NCBI GenBank assembly: GCA_030248065.1
Contig: JASAMV010001186.1
Location: 22,398-86,397, forward strand
Direction: 5' to 3'
DNA length: 64,000 nt
Source: Rhynchonema sp. JSB1_4
Lineage: Eukaryota; Nematoda; Chromadorea; Monhysterida; Xyalidae
Shown here: one piece after another, positions 23,704-34,108 of the stretch
How the letters are laid out: every line of letters starts with the position of its first letter
Position numbering within the stretch: position 1 is the stretch's first letter
The notes under the pieces: model-generated
The model's input: the letters and a program-made list of their open reading frames with translations, nothing else
Told to the model about the DNA's origin: nothing
Database searches by the model: none
Position numbers and translations under genes: made by a program

Positions 23704-24126
23704 TCCGATGACCGTTGATATGGTTAAGCACGAATGCCGTCACTTTACAGTCGTTCGAACGTAAGTCGGTGGGACTGAACTGCTTCAGGTCCAAATGAAA
23801 GCCGTAACAGAGGTGAATAGCTATCTACTGTATAAAGCCCACACACCACATGCGTTGCTGTGCGCATGCTGAAGCTGAGTGGTAATTTTGGGGGCGGAGC
23901 CAGCTATCGAAGTTGACGCGGTGCTGCAGTATAGTTCCATCTCACCAGCTTTGTTATACAGCAATGACCAATGGCCGCTGTCGGCACTACCCGGTACAAA
24001 CGAGTAGAGCAGGACAAAGCAGCCAGGCAACAGCACGATCTGGTCGCCCACGTCAGCTACACCAGCATAGTGGTGCACCAGGACGGGGTCGGTTTCAATT
24101 ATGTGCGATGAAATCTCCGAATTCAT
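23697..24126 (-). CDS. Element B adenain-type cysteine protease, copy 2 (frame change near C-terminus)
   Basis: The frame 24126-23821 carries the His block SADSGHWSLLYNKAGE and the Cys block HAHSNACGVWALYS, both typical of adenovirus/Polinton Ulp1-fold proteases. It then stops. The typical C-terminal segment (HLCYGFHLDL...SNDCKVTAFV) continues in another frame to TAG at 23697. The change at about 23825 is shared with copy 1, so it predates the duplication or reflects a short unrecognised intron. Start ATG overlaps the MCP stop; the C-terminal frame overlaps the gene X start. Substrates would be capsid precursor proteins in the virion. Confidence 0.82.
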
Positions 24127-25411
24127 TGGGATACCGTTACGTTGAAGTATTGGTCTAAAAATAACTGGGTGGAAAACTCAGATAAAACGACCGCTACCAG
24201 TCCGGGTTCGGGCACGTCTTTGGCGAACTTACATACAAGACTAAGATCACCGAACCGTTTAGTATTATTTATATCACAGCCGGAAGGACTAAGGTCCACG
24301 CACGTTATGCATGATGTTTTAGCCCATGTGGGCGGATTCAAATCGGAAGCCCAACTTGTCTGCTCCATACCCTTTCCCATAAAAAGACGTAAATATTGTA
24401 GCCCATACATGTCGTTGCTGAAATCGCACACTTGTGATTTGAGATCGACCGGATAATGGGTGTCACCTGCCTTCACACCAGCGTACTCTAGTGAGTTGTG
24501 TGTCATTTGATAAGGTGATTGATCATGTGTCCCATAGTAAATCTTGCTGTTCACGAAGCAAATGAACACTCGGTCAGGTAGTAGGCCTGTGTGGAGTGCG
24601 TTGGATGATGTTTCACGCATCCCTTTTGCAATGTACAGTGTTCTGACCTGTACTTGTCCGTAAGAATACCGAAACGGCATCCTCTGAAGGTCGTTCATTA
24701 TTTGCAGCCCCACCGATTCCTGTACGTCGTGTTTGAGTACGTATAGTTGTAACTCCCAGATTTTCATTTTCACAGTGTCATCAGTGAAATTAAGTATGCA
24801 CCAATCTTCACTGGCCAAGTATAGTTCTACGCGAACACTTAAGAACGGAGGCAAAAGTGTCTTGACGTTGAAAAAATTGTGGCACAATCTACCCAAAAAT
24901 TCACCTTTTTTGACGATTTGGTCCGCTCTTTCATTTTCTTAAAACTGTATCCCTGAGCTGTCGCCTCATTTGCGTCAGTCTGGTAGTAACCTTGCAGCTG
25001 CATGATCCCTTTTCTCATGCCATCTGTGCTATTTAATATACACCACAAGTAACTGAGCAATCCGTAGTCATTGCCTGAATCTACAAGTTGCGAATTCAAA
25101 TACAGACGACAAGTTTTTATCAAACCCAAACCGATGTTATTTACAAACGACACAATGGCGTCGGCCTTCAGATCATCGCCGTCTTCGTCAGTCAATTGAA
25201 GCACCGACCGCACGTAAATGTGGCTTGGATCAATGAACTGGTGGCTCAAACCACATTCGAACACTATTGTATTATTTCCTTCAATTGGGTTCTGCGAGTT
25301 AATCTGAACCAAGCGCTGACTGGTCAGTGCGGCCTGTGTTGGAGGAGTGTCCCAGAGATCTAACTTGGCCGAAGCCGTCAGTTGACTACCGCTTTCTACC
25401 TTTTCTACCAT
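24123..25411 (-). CDS. Element B major capsid protein, copy 2 (one frame change)
   Basis: Starts at ATG 25411. Residues 1-172 include LDLWDTPPTQAALTSQR and the GLSHQFIDPSHIYVRS strand typical of the N-terminal jelly-roll of Polinton MCPs. The frame switches at an A6G2 run (about 24900), and 24896-24123 supplies the second jelly-roll with LLPDRVFICFVNSKIYYG and a C-terminal GDLSLVCKF...VVLSEFSTQLFLDQYF. The combined length of about 430 residues suits a double jelly-roll MCP. The stop overlaps the protease start (ATGA). Order penton, basic, MCP, protease is as in element C. If the A-run change is a sequencing artefact the gene may be intact. Confidence 0.84.
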
Positions 25412-25515
25412 GTCGTCGGCGTCTATTTCTCAATGGTGCCGCTCGCCGTCTTCTATTTATAGTGCGTCGCGCCGGCGGGTGCCCAAGTCTGCGACGCCGA
25501 CCGCGACCGTACCCT

Positions 25516-25740
25516 TTATAGGGCCAATGATAGTTTCTTATTCCTGACATGCTTGACGATCTTTCTTCGCTTCTGTGGTCGATTTCGTTTATACGGTATT
25601 GCATTTCCAACTTTTGTAGCCAGGTGAGCCATTGGGCCCAACAGGCCGAGCGAACCCCCACCTTTGCGTATCCGTCGGGGCCTTTCTGAAATAAAGCGCC
25701 AGTAGCTCGGTGCCGGTGGTACATGTGTAACGAGCGTCAT
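25516..25740 (-). CDS. Element B small basic protein, copy 2
   Basis: 74 codons from an ATG overlapping the penton stop (ATGA). It is strongly basic (RPRRIRKGGG, KRNRPQKRRK, KHVRNKKL) with a Gly/Ala-containing middle and no Cys. An alternative frame on the same strand (25724-25386) is even more Arg-rich, but lacks the start/stop coupling. The position between penton and MCP equals that of the Lys-rich 90-residue protein of element C. Adenoviruses place their DNA-condensing core proteins here. A DNA-packaging role is therefore inferred, not shown. Confidence 0.6.
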   Translation of the reverse strand: MTLVTHVPPAPSYWRFISERPRRIRKGGGSLGLLGPMAHLATKVGNAIPYKRNRPQKRRKIVKHVRNKKLSLAL

Positions 25741-26594
25741 TGTGGCGACCGTTGCCTGAAGTGTAGCGTCAAAATGGACTCTGACAGTAGTGATGCCGGC
25801 TTCCCACTTGTTGATCTTAGCTCCATCAATATGGAGTCGATATTGAACGATCGAAGTCGTTTATAATGCAACTGCGGTAGAATAACTGTCTGTCGCTTGC
25901 CGTACAGTTCCGGGTCGACGCTCAAAACCCTCAATAGCTGGGCACTGGTGCTTGCGACTAGAGAAGATTGGATGATGTCGGAATAGTAGTAAATGCTACT
26001 TGTAACATCTGTGGCGCCATAGAGACGCATCGGACGATCGGCGGCGATCAGCTGGCGCGCCTTACTAATCTCGACCATTTCTGTGTCCCAGCCGAGCACA
26101 CGACGCAGATTCGGTGAAAGCCATATGCGTCTGACGTTGACTTCATCACTGCGGAATGCGACCACGCCAGCAGTGTCGTTGAGGTGCAATTTTAAGTTTA
26201 TATCAGTGTCCGCTGCTTGCTCTCTGACATCATTTTCTGTCGACAGGAGGAACATTTCCACGCTGGCAAACATGTCATGTAGGTACGCGAAAGTGCTCTC
26301 ATCATTCCCATTCAGGTCGGCAATTGCTTGATTGACTCGCCTTACGACGGCCGATTGACTACTTACTTCGCCAGAAGGCGCACACACACTAAGGATGTGC
26401 CCTGATGCATCAATCAGTAGTAGACAATCGTCCAGACGTGGGTACTGCTGCACTACCGAAGCTTCGGCCAGCGCCACTTCATAATCTGGTGATAATCGTA
26501 AACGCTTAGCAAGCTGAGTACGAAAGTACCATGGCTCCGATCGACTCGTGACATTGGAAACAAGCGTCACATAAAAATCGTCCTGTGATGCCAT
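25737..26594 (-). CDS. Element B penton-like minor capsid protein, copy 2
   Basis: 285 codons from ATG 26594, nearly identical to copy 1 and fully open. Same family blocks: DDFYVTLVSN near the start, ILPQLHYKRL and LTLHFRQRSPQ near the end. It would form the vertex capsomer together with the MCP. Upstream is integrase (stop about 98 bp away); downstream the basic gene overlaps by ATGA. No splice sites are needed. Confidence 0.78.
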   Translation of the reverse strand: MASQDDFYVTLVSNVTSRSEPWYFRTQLAKRLRLSPDYEVALAEASVVQQYPRLDDCLLLIDASGHILSVCAPSGEVSSQSAVVRRVNQAIADLNGNDESTFAYLHDMFASVEMFLLSTENDVREQAADTDINLKLHLNDTAGVVAFRSDEVNVRRIWLSPNLRRVLGWDTEMVEISKARQLIAADRPMRLYGATDVTSSIYYYSDIIQSSLVASTSAQLLRVLSVDPELYGKRQTVILPQLHYKRLRSFNIDSILMELRSTSGKPASLLSESILTLHFRQRSPQ

Positions 26595-26692
26595 GGTCGG
26601 CAAAACAATAGTTGTGATCAGGACCACTGGCCCGCTTATATAGCAGTTGCATATAAAAGTGTACTGTTACACCAGGCGTGCATTCTGCACGC

Positions 26693-27626
26693 TCATTCAT
26701 AGTACCGTGCAAGCTGCGGTTCGTAAAATACGCTCGGCATGACACCACCGTTACTGGCAAGTAGTTTATAAGTTGGCGGGAACCGATTAAGCTTTACTTT
26801 ATGTATCGTATACACGTCGCTGTCAAAAGTTAGAGCGTGACCTTTTTCGAAACTGTTGGCGTGGTAGCGCCAGGCGAACCCGATCACCGACCGAGTACTT
26901 GTGACGTGCAGTCGGCTGACTGGTGCGTCCGAGTAGGGCCGGTGTTTCACTGGTGATCGTGACTTGAATGGGGCGAAGGCCAGTTGACCCATGCCGCGTA
27001 TTGTTGTAGGATTCGGTGATCTTCTCGTAATGGTCTATCCATCGTCGTTCGTTCCCCGTTGTACTCATGTAGGTCATCAACTTTCGCTTGAACGTGCCTA
27101 TAAATCGCTCAATCATGAAAGCATGGCTCGGTCCGCCGCTTGTCTGCACAAAGGCAGTACCTTGATCGGTTAGGAATCGCCTCAACGCAACCGATTCCAT
27201 GCCCTTGTCTGCGTGCACAGAAATAGGGTTAAGCTTGAAGGATTTCCACGCATCCACCACCTGCCCCGGTCGCTTGCTTCGCACCGCACACGTGTACGCT
27301 CGTCTGCTAGCAACACAGATTGCACAGAGAATATACCCGAAGTTCCTGTTAAATTTTTTTAGTTTCACCCAATCAATTAGGTCAACATGGATATTCATCC
27401 CAACTCCATGTGATCTCACTGCATTGCGCTTGAACTTGAAGCGGACTGCTCGCCGCATGGCATATGTCGGCTGGCGTGCCAGCCATTCTGCTACTTGTGC
27501 AACACGGACATTTGGTATCTGTCGACGCACATGCTCGTACAGCTTGCCTATACCGCTGTAACTGCCGGGTGCTGTCGGATCGTAGTAAAGTCGTGTAAGT
27601 AGTCTATCTATTTTCCTTCGTGCCAT
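26693..27626 (-). CDS. Element B retroviral-type (rve) integrase, copy 2
   Basis: The frame 27626-26823 (267 codons) contains the D,D,E catalytic triad: HVDLID, HADKGMES and MIERFIGTFKRK, then KYSVGDRVRLAL at the start of the C-terminal DNA/chromatin-binding domain. A frame change at an A5G2 run (about 26845) leads into the second frame (26992-26693), which holds the remaining tail (FEKGHALTF...FYEPQLARYYE). The integrase would insert element DNA into host chromosomes. The start overlaps the end of the 70-codon gene upstream. Copy 1 shares the frame change. Confidence 0.9.
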
Positions 27627-27820
27627 TCCAGTTTGCTCTCAGCCGGCTCACTGGCCTGTTTCACTATTTGGCTCACTTTTTCTTTCATTAATTTGTTAAT
27701 TTCTTGTAACAAACGCTCTTTCATATCGACACCATGTTGATTGCGCAGTAATTTATTCAGTCCCGTGTTGATTTGGGCAACGCCATCCGTACCAGTGACA
27801 GCTACCTTTTTCATTGGCAT
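27608..27820 (-). CDS. Element B small Lys/Glu-rich protein (70 codons)
   Basis: Starts at an ATG overlapping the stop of the PC-type gene (ATGCCAATGA) and ends inside the integrase start. The sequence is helical and charged (RLLQEINKLMKEKVSQIV), with no Cys and no membrane segment. It occupies the slot where the longer PX-type gene lies in elements C and D and may be a shortened version, but similarity is too weak to assert this. Confidence 0.55.
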   Translation of the reverse strand: MPMKKVAVTGTDGVAQINTGLNKLLRNQHGVDMKERLLQEINKLMKEKVSQIVKQASEPAESKLEWHEGK

Positions 27821-28167
27821 ATTTTGTCAAATCGCTCGACGATCGGTGTTAGGTATACGGTGAAGAAGCTACCAGGGGCCAATCCTACAAGCAGTTCTCG
27901 TAGTGAGCGCAACGAGCGACTGCGCTGTCGTATTGCTCTCACAACCTTCGAATATTTACGAAGACTTGAAAGTTCAACTGGTGTCACGTTAAGTTTGGAA
28001 GTCAGTAGATTGTATGCGCAGTCTTTGATACACTTCAGCTGATCGTTACTGGCCTTCCTCAGCAGTTTCTTCCTTTCGCCGGGCCGTCCGTCATGCAGTG
28101 ATTGTATGAATTGCCGATTACGACGTAGCCTTGCCATTGTTGCTGTGCCAGCAGTTGTCACTATCAT
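27811..28167 (-). CDS. Element B conserved Polinton PC-type protein
   Basis: 118 codons from ATG 28167, or 108 from ATG 28137 (MARLRRNRQF). Helical, basic N-terminus, then QLKCIKDCAYNLL...VTPVELSSLRKYSKVVR and a hydrophobic C-terminus. The same pattern (cluster ending in an N-I/L-L motif, a short spacer, then a basic L-K/R repeat) is found in the proteins at 42517-42954 and 63426-63788. All three lie directly after the packaging ATPase, so this is a conserved Polinton gene of unknown function. The spacing to the next gene is an overlap. Confidence 0.72.
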   Translation of the reverse strand: MIVTTAGTATMARLRRNRQFIQSLHDGRPGERKKLLRKASNDQLKCIKDCAYNLLTSKLNVTPVELSSLRKYSKVVRAIRQRSRSLRSLRELLVGLAPGSFFTVYLTPIVERFDKICQ

Positions 28168-28307
28168 TTATACCCTGTTGGAGGATTTGCATTGCACCGA
28201 CAGTGCACTGTGCCAACATGGCAGCATGCAACAATATGCCGCGTATGGCTCATTTTCGCCAGTCGAACGTGCCCACACTCGGCGCCGGTTGCCAAGCCAC
28301 GGATCCT

Positions 28308-29002
28308 CTATTTGTACAATACGTACGCATATTCTTGCAGACCGCTTTCCTTGAACACATTGGTTAAAATTCTCCTGCTGTCATCTGTGTTCTGTCTGAT
28401 ATCGAGAGCTAAATATCCGTGTGGTCTGCTGCATGCGTCATTGTAACATTGTTGCAATTCTCGCGCGAACCCCGGCCGAAACATGGCTGCAAATCGTGTG
28501 AACGAACTGGCATCGCTCGGGTTCTTTAGCAGTACCATCCAAGTGCAGTTAAGCCTCACAATTCTGTTGTGCGTGTCAAATATTTGATGAAACGTAATAC
28601 AACAAAAACAGGGCGCGTGATGGCTATACTCGCAAGCTATGTGCCGAAGGGTCTCTTTGCTCTCCTGTATATCGTCAACAAACAAGCAGCGCGGCGCTGG
28701 TGTCTGTTTGAAGCTTTCCAAGTCCACCAAACCAACATGCACCTGCACCCTATCCGGATCTTCCTCACATAGTTCCTCAAATTGACCGCTGCTGGTCGGA
28801 GTGCAGCATATAACTATAGTTTTCGGCGCTTCATGAAATAACTCGTCGGCATTACGAACGATCGTCTTGATAACGGATGATTTGCCTGTGCAACAAGTAC
28901 TGTTCGTTTGTTGGTAAAAAAGATGATAGGATTGTCAAAAGAGCACACACCTGGAAAACTGGGCCCAATGAGGGCCATCGTCCCACTATTGCTCAGCTTC
29001 AT
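28308..29002 (-). CDS. Element B packaging ATPase (FtsK/HerA type)
   Basis: Two exons: 29002-28951 and 28885-28308, with a 65-nt intron (GTGTGT...GCACAG) that splits the Walker A loop (GPSF before the intron, GKSS after). Walker B-like CLFVDDIQES and the sensor block SHHAPCFCCITFHQIF, followed by NPSDASSF and HGYLALDI, match Polinton/adenovirus-like genome-packaging ATPases. About 210 residues, the usual size. It lies between the PolB stop (29039) and the PC-type gene. It would pump DNA into capsids. Confidence 0.86.
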
Positions 29003-29038
29003 CTTCTCTGTGATGTTTTAAGGGGCATTTTTATTCAT

Positions 29039-32000
29039 TTATATTCGGTTGTAGCCGTAAGGCAGGGTAGTACCATCGTCACAAACGTATCTCTTATCAA
29101 TACTCACACGCCAGCGTTTCACTTCAGGTCGGGTAACGACCTGTTGTGTAGGCGTTCGTGCTATTACCGATCGTTCAACAGTCACCGTCGATGACCGATT
29201 TCCTTCTATGTACTGTCGCACGTGCTCCCTCATTGTCTTGTAGTTAAGCTGGCTTGCTACTTTGGGCGTTAGCGTGATGCCTCGGATGCGCGTCTTATAT
29301 CTAACTGCTCCTGTGCGCATGTCTTCAATGGCGTAGCAATAGTTTTTCAGTCCAGCAGCTACGAAAGCAGTTATTCTTTCGTGTGGCGGTACCTCACTCT
29401 GCATTTGGCCAATAAGTGGGCCACATTCGGGTTGCCAATCGCCGTCTTGGCCGTTCCTGACCTGTTCCACCTGCGTCTTCCCCGCTCGTTGCCCAAACTT
29501 GCCCCACAAACCATTGATGATTAGCTTGCCTGAATCAGCAAGGTGAGTGCCTGATTCAGCAAGGTGACGGGTTTTAATTGCCAACAACTTACTTAGCATT
29601 CTCAGACACGCATTTGACTTTATGTCGCTCGGATCGATATCGATATTGAAATGCTCCTTGTACAGGTCACAAATCTGCTGTGCTGTGTAGCCATCTGGTA
29701 CACCTGAGCTTGTTATCTGGAACGGAAAGGTATGCCGTTAGTCGCCGACGCGCATGGTCTGTCATTGTTGTGCCGGAAGATGACGTGTCGCGCCAATATT
29801 GCTTCGCTATGGTGGTTAGTGCGCGCGCCGTCCTAACTTTTAATTTCAACCATTTGAACATGAATGCTGTGAACAGCCCAGATGCGGGATCGCGTCCGTC
29901 GTACTGCGCTAACTGCGGCCAATGGAGAACGCATTTGATGCCGGAATATTCGTATCCTTGCCCCAAAGCCTCTTATATCTAGCAATGAACGAAGTTTATT
30001 CACACTGGCCTCTCCTGCCTAGGTGATACCAACTTCCTCGGTTGTCCAAACTCCTGTGAACGCCCGCTCTCCTCGACTGTGCACGCACGTGCTCGATCTC
30101 TGCTCACGCACACATGTCCTACAACATGCGAAAAACAGCTTGTTGTCATGCCTATACGGGAGTACCGGAATGTACATGTTGGCCGGAGCGTGCATCTGCA
30201 ATATTAGCTCGTTTTGCACGTGTTTCATTTCTATTGAAAGAAACATCACCACCGTTAAGTGGACGAGTCCGAAATATGGTCGACTGGACAAATCGGCAAA
30301 ATTGGTCACAATTGTTTCGGGCCATCCGTATATGTATCGAGCAGTCGCTACTATGTACGGATATAACGAGACTAAAAGGAGGTGAACCGTCAATTGGAAG
30401 TAATTTCCAAAAGTTTGCAGATCTCACCAATGTCGATTGCATCTATTTGCTCGCCTGGCTCACTTTGCATACGCAACACTTCGACCCTTGCCCCATATAG
30501 ACCGTCGCTAAGCGTGGGTGCCGTGATCTTAGTGCGCTGCCTCACGCGTTGCATCTCGACGTCATTTCGCATTTGCTCATCAAATTCATGCTCCCAAACT
30601 TTTTCAGCGGATAATGCTGTTGAATGAATTTGTCACGTGCCATCGTCTGATTGAACAGTTGATCCATTGTCTGCCCTCGAACTCGTTTCGTTCGTTTCGG
30701 TTCGCATCGAATGCAGCCGTGGAAATGACAACATGAAATGCAAATCAATGTTCTTTCATGACAAACTTCTCACAAAGAGCGTAATGGGAGACCGCCCTAA
30801 CCGTGAAATTCCAGTGCTAAGACCGGCCGGTTGCTGCTATCAAAACACATACCATCCACTGGGACACGGTTGTCGACTTTGAATTCGCCCTCGCCGCTCA
30901 TTGCCGATTGCAGTCGGTACTTGTGCTTGTTGGATATGTAAGTCATCCAAATAAGAGCTTTTCTCGACTGCTGCATTGGCCGTAGAAGGCCTTGGTAAGG
31001 TAGTATGGGTAACGGTGTGATGTTTCGCCGATAGTAGTTGATCAGGAAATCTTTCATTACCAATCCACTCAAAGTGACGCTACACAAGAAAACGTCCAGA
31101 TTTCCTGTGTATTGCATTACCATCCGTCTAAATTTCAATAATCCGCGACGCAGTAGGTCCACGTCATTGCAACAGTACCGCTCGAGCTGCCTTAAATGAT
31201 TCCACGTCGTTTGCTTTTTGTGCCACTCTGCAATTTCTGCCTTCTTGCTTTCGGTGGTTCGGTCCGTGTAGAATTCGGTCAGTGACGGGATGGGGACGTC
31301 CTTATCGACGAGAGTGTCTGATGAGATTGTAAAAATGGGGTATGGAATCTTTTCAGCATCATTCAGTTCGAATGCTGCCGGAAATTTGGCCAACGCAAAA
31401 TTGGCGAAGCTCATCGAATCCAGAATTGTCACTTTTCGATGGCGAAGCGTCAGCAAGCCCAGTCCTTTGGGGATTATTGATGGACGCAGGCCAGAGTTTA
31501 GCGCCTGATTGTAGATGAATAATCCGTCGTACCTTGGAATAGTTGTCAATGTCAATAGTCCCGAGTGAGTAGGTTAACTTTAAATATTACCTCTGAAAGT
31601 TATGGAAAAACATTACGAATCGGCCTCGGTCCTTGAAAATCCACTCACAAATTTGTTGCATGCACGATTCGCCGGTGAATATCACCTGGAAAGTGCGCCA
31701 TTACTCTCAATGACTTGGTCGCACTTCGAAATACTGACTTACGCTTCTCCACAGTTTCTGCAGATCCGTCCCGGCGTCCAGCGATCGGCACATAAATCAC
31801 AACATATTTGCATGACTCCCATTACCGGTCGGTGCAGATGCTCGCCGGGGCTGAGTTCTTTTTGCTGGTCACTTTCTAAATCACCGAAGCCATACTTGTA
31901 CCACGGTGCCCGCGGTATGGCTGGTACGGCAATGAAGCACTGGTGTTGTCGTTGGTCGATTGACTTTGGCTCTCCGCATAATCGGCAGTACCCCACGTGA

Positions 32001-32345
32001 AAACATTTGTGCTGCCGTCTTGAATTCATTAGCGAGCCACAATCTTTACAGTATCGCAGTAGTTTACATACGCTGAGCTTCGCCCGTCCTTTTTTGTTTT
32101 TTGCAACTTTATGCGCCATATAGCACTGTTTAATGTAGAATCGTCGTTCACATGAGTAGCATTTTATCTCCTTTCCCTTTTTACACACTCCTTGACGTCT
32201 GCATGCGTCGCACCTGAATCACTGGCTGGTGACTTTTGCGCAATGGCGCCATTGTGTACCTGTCTCTAACCTGGATTTGCATCTGCACTGCTGTTCTGCG
32301 TTCGTATACGGTTTCTCACACTTGGCGCAGTAGTACCCCCCCCCG
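29039..32345 (-). pseudogene. polB: Element B protein-primed DNA polymerase B, motif C region missing
   Basis: Exons on the minus strand include 32345-32271, 32213-31743, 31685-31591, 31532 to about 30800, then further exons to 29039. Visible: Cys-rich N-terminal zinc region (CAKC, CDAC, CYSC, CKDC, CRLC pairs), exonuclease I YGFGDLESDQ, exonuclease II FFHNF, exonuclease III YCCNDVDLL, a nuclease-like VDGM...ALEFHG block, motif A SLYPYIVATARY (about 30.35 kb), motif B KLIINGLWGKFGQR (about 29.5 kb) and C-terminal FVAAGLKNYCYAI. Between motif B and that C-terminal block about 70 residues normally carrying the motif C aspartates (DTDS) are absent with no break in frame. A frame change occurs at an A5 run (about 30600). 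The upstream end merges into abnormal C-rich sequence. Confidence 0.85.
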
Positions 32346-32853
32346 AAGAACACCAGAAGAGAGGGTATAATAGAAAAGTCGCCGTTCTCGTAAAGAAGGT
32401 ATATGGGGGGTGGTGGGGGTAGACCGAAAGAGATGCTCTCTTTCCTACTATACATTAAGAGATAGTACACACTGACCACTGTGTTCTGCTCTCTGCTCTG
32501 TCCCCGCACACCCCCCCGCGACGCCCCTCCCCCCCCCTTCCCTCTTGCCGCACTCGGCGCGCACTTTGATGCTGTTGTGGTGGCGTTGTACACGACTGAG
32601 TTGTCCCCTTGTTTTGGTCTTGCCACCTCCCGATACCCAGACCCCTACACCCCTGAGATTCTGAGAACTCGAAACCCCCCCCTTTCCCCTCTTCGCCTTT
32701 CGTGTCTACTCTCCACCCCTCTCCACCACTCCATGCTACATCCTATCATCGCGTGTGCCCAAAACTGAACCATACCCAACCAACCCCAGCACACCCCCCC
32801 GTCGCCTTTCTCCCCGCACCCACCCCCCCGGGCCGGCCCCGCACCCCCCCCCC

Positions 32854-32886
<33 letters not shown>

Positions 32887-33041
32887 CTCGCACGAGCCCT
32901 CCACGCCCATACCCCCCGCCCTCTACATCCAATCTCCTTTAAACTAACTCTCATTAAGATAGAAAAAATTCGGGAGTCACCCCCCGTGCCGGTGGGAAAG
33001 GCACAACAAACACCTCCTCTTGTGGAGAGTTCTCTTTCCCT
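32336..33041. other. Anomalous C-rich, G-poor stretch (probable poorly resolved assembly)
   Basis: Long C runs, including one of about 30 bases near 32855-32884, alternate with CACCCC/CTCC tracts; G is rare on the + strand. It starts abruptly inside the N-terminal exon of the element B polymerase and ends exactly where the left inverted repeat of element C begins. The open frames here are products of low complexity. I do not annotate genes. Confidence 0.7.
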
Positions 33042-33647
33042 CAAAAACTATGTCCAATACACGTGGGTATAGGCGGGTACTTAGATTATTTTACCCCGTG
33101 CTGGCACATAGATTATTTTACTCCGTCAGACAAGGCTGACGTTACAAAGTACATACATGGTACCTATGGTACTCAACATACATGGCACCCAATGTACCTA
33201 CGGTACCCAACACTACAGTGCATGCATACATACATACATACATACATACATACATACATACATACATACATACATACATACATACATACATACATACATA
33301 CATACATACATACATACATACATACATACATACATACATACATACATACATACATACATACATACATACATACATACATAATGTACCTATGGTACCCAAC
33401 ATATGTGCCAATATATGGTGCAACATACAGTCACCATGGCACAGCATGGTACCCAACTGATAAGTATGTATGTATTATTTCTGGTACCCATGAATGTTTG
33501 TCAACAAGGAAGTGCGTTAGCTGACGCTGGTACGTGCCATGTACGTGTGTGTGATCAATGCATATTGTGTGTGGATACCCTTCTTGGGGTAGTACCCCAA
33601 GTCGAGGCTTTGTGAAGCGATATAGAAACCTGGGCACTGCAACGGTT
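33042..33647 (+). repeat. Left terminal inverted repeat of element C
   Basis: 606 bp, matching 44202-43593 inverted with few differences. It starts CAAAAACTATGTCC. It contains short palindromic GGTACC(TATGGTACC) units and a (CATA)n microsatellite of about 39 units at 33225-33380. Confidence 0.95.
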
Positions 33648-33657
33648 GGAGAAAATT

Positions 33658-33927
33658 TCATTCACACAATGAATAGTCAGAATCACAGTCATCAGAATCA
33701 CTGTCAAACAGTAAACGAGTAAAGAATTCCAGAGAATTATCACCATGGCGCATGTGTTCTCGGTACCATTGATCCATGAGGAGCCTGCGATGATGAAACG
33801 CAGCAATGTCCAGCAGGATTTGTTGTTCCAACAGCAGGGAGATGACTGGGTCTTTCGAGATGAACGTTGCATCCACCATGACGGATGACATGCACACTGT
33901 GACGAACAGCACGAGTTTTGAGAACAT
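33658..33927 (-). CDS. Small putative secreted protein (89 residues) beside the left TIR
   Basis: ATG 33927 opens a frame with a textbook signal-peptide-like start (MFSKLVLFVTVCMSSVMVDA), followed by a hydrophilic helical region (LLLEQQILLDIAAFHHRR) and an acidic, Asp/Ser-rich end (FDSDSDDCDSDYSLCE). It is divergent from the capsid block and lies 10 bp inside the TIR edge. No family recognised. A signal peptide in a Polinton accessory gene would suggest a secreted or membrane-delivered product. Confidence 0.5.
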   Translation of the reverse strand: MFSKLVLFVTVCMSSVMVDATFISKDPVISLLLEQQILLDIAAFHHRRLLMDQWYREHMRHGDNSLEFFTRLLFDSDSDDCDSDYSLCE

Positions 33928-34108
33928 GATTACACACTGAAACAAGTCACATGCAGTATAAATACCATGACAACACACCCACGCCGGAAGTTTTTGGCGC
34001 CAAAATTCAAAACACTAGCGCGTGCGTTTTTCTGTCTCATTCATCATGTGCCGTTGCTCATGTTTCTATCGTCGCATGTTGCGCAAGCATTGGAAAAAGC
34101 CAACAAAA

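Larger units (their letters stand above)
18759..27374. repeat. Tandem direct duplication of about 4.1-4.5 kb within element B
   Basis: 18759-22877 (copy 1, 4119 bp) is followed without spacer by 22878-27374 (copy 2, about 4.5 kb), nearly identical at the base level. The join runs from inside integrase (copy 1) to inside gene X exon 3 (copy 2), with 2-4 bp of shared CGC sequence. Copy 1 lacks about 390 bp present in copy 2 (between about 25169 and 25557). Copy 2 lacks 10 bp present in copy 1 (near 23360). Repeat content: gene X, protease, MCP, basic protein, penton and the integrase 3' part. Confidence 0.92.

Noticed and set aside
32481..33044. Pro-rich and Gly-rich frames of 80-105 codons
   Set aside because: Produced by the poly(C) and CCCAC tracts of the anomalous block; open on several frames and both strands at once.
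33063..33524. Long frames with Tyr-Ile-His-Thr or Met-Tyr-Val-Cys repeats in both TIRs
   Set aside because: They are translations of the CATA/ATGT microsatellites and appear on both strands.
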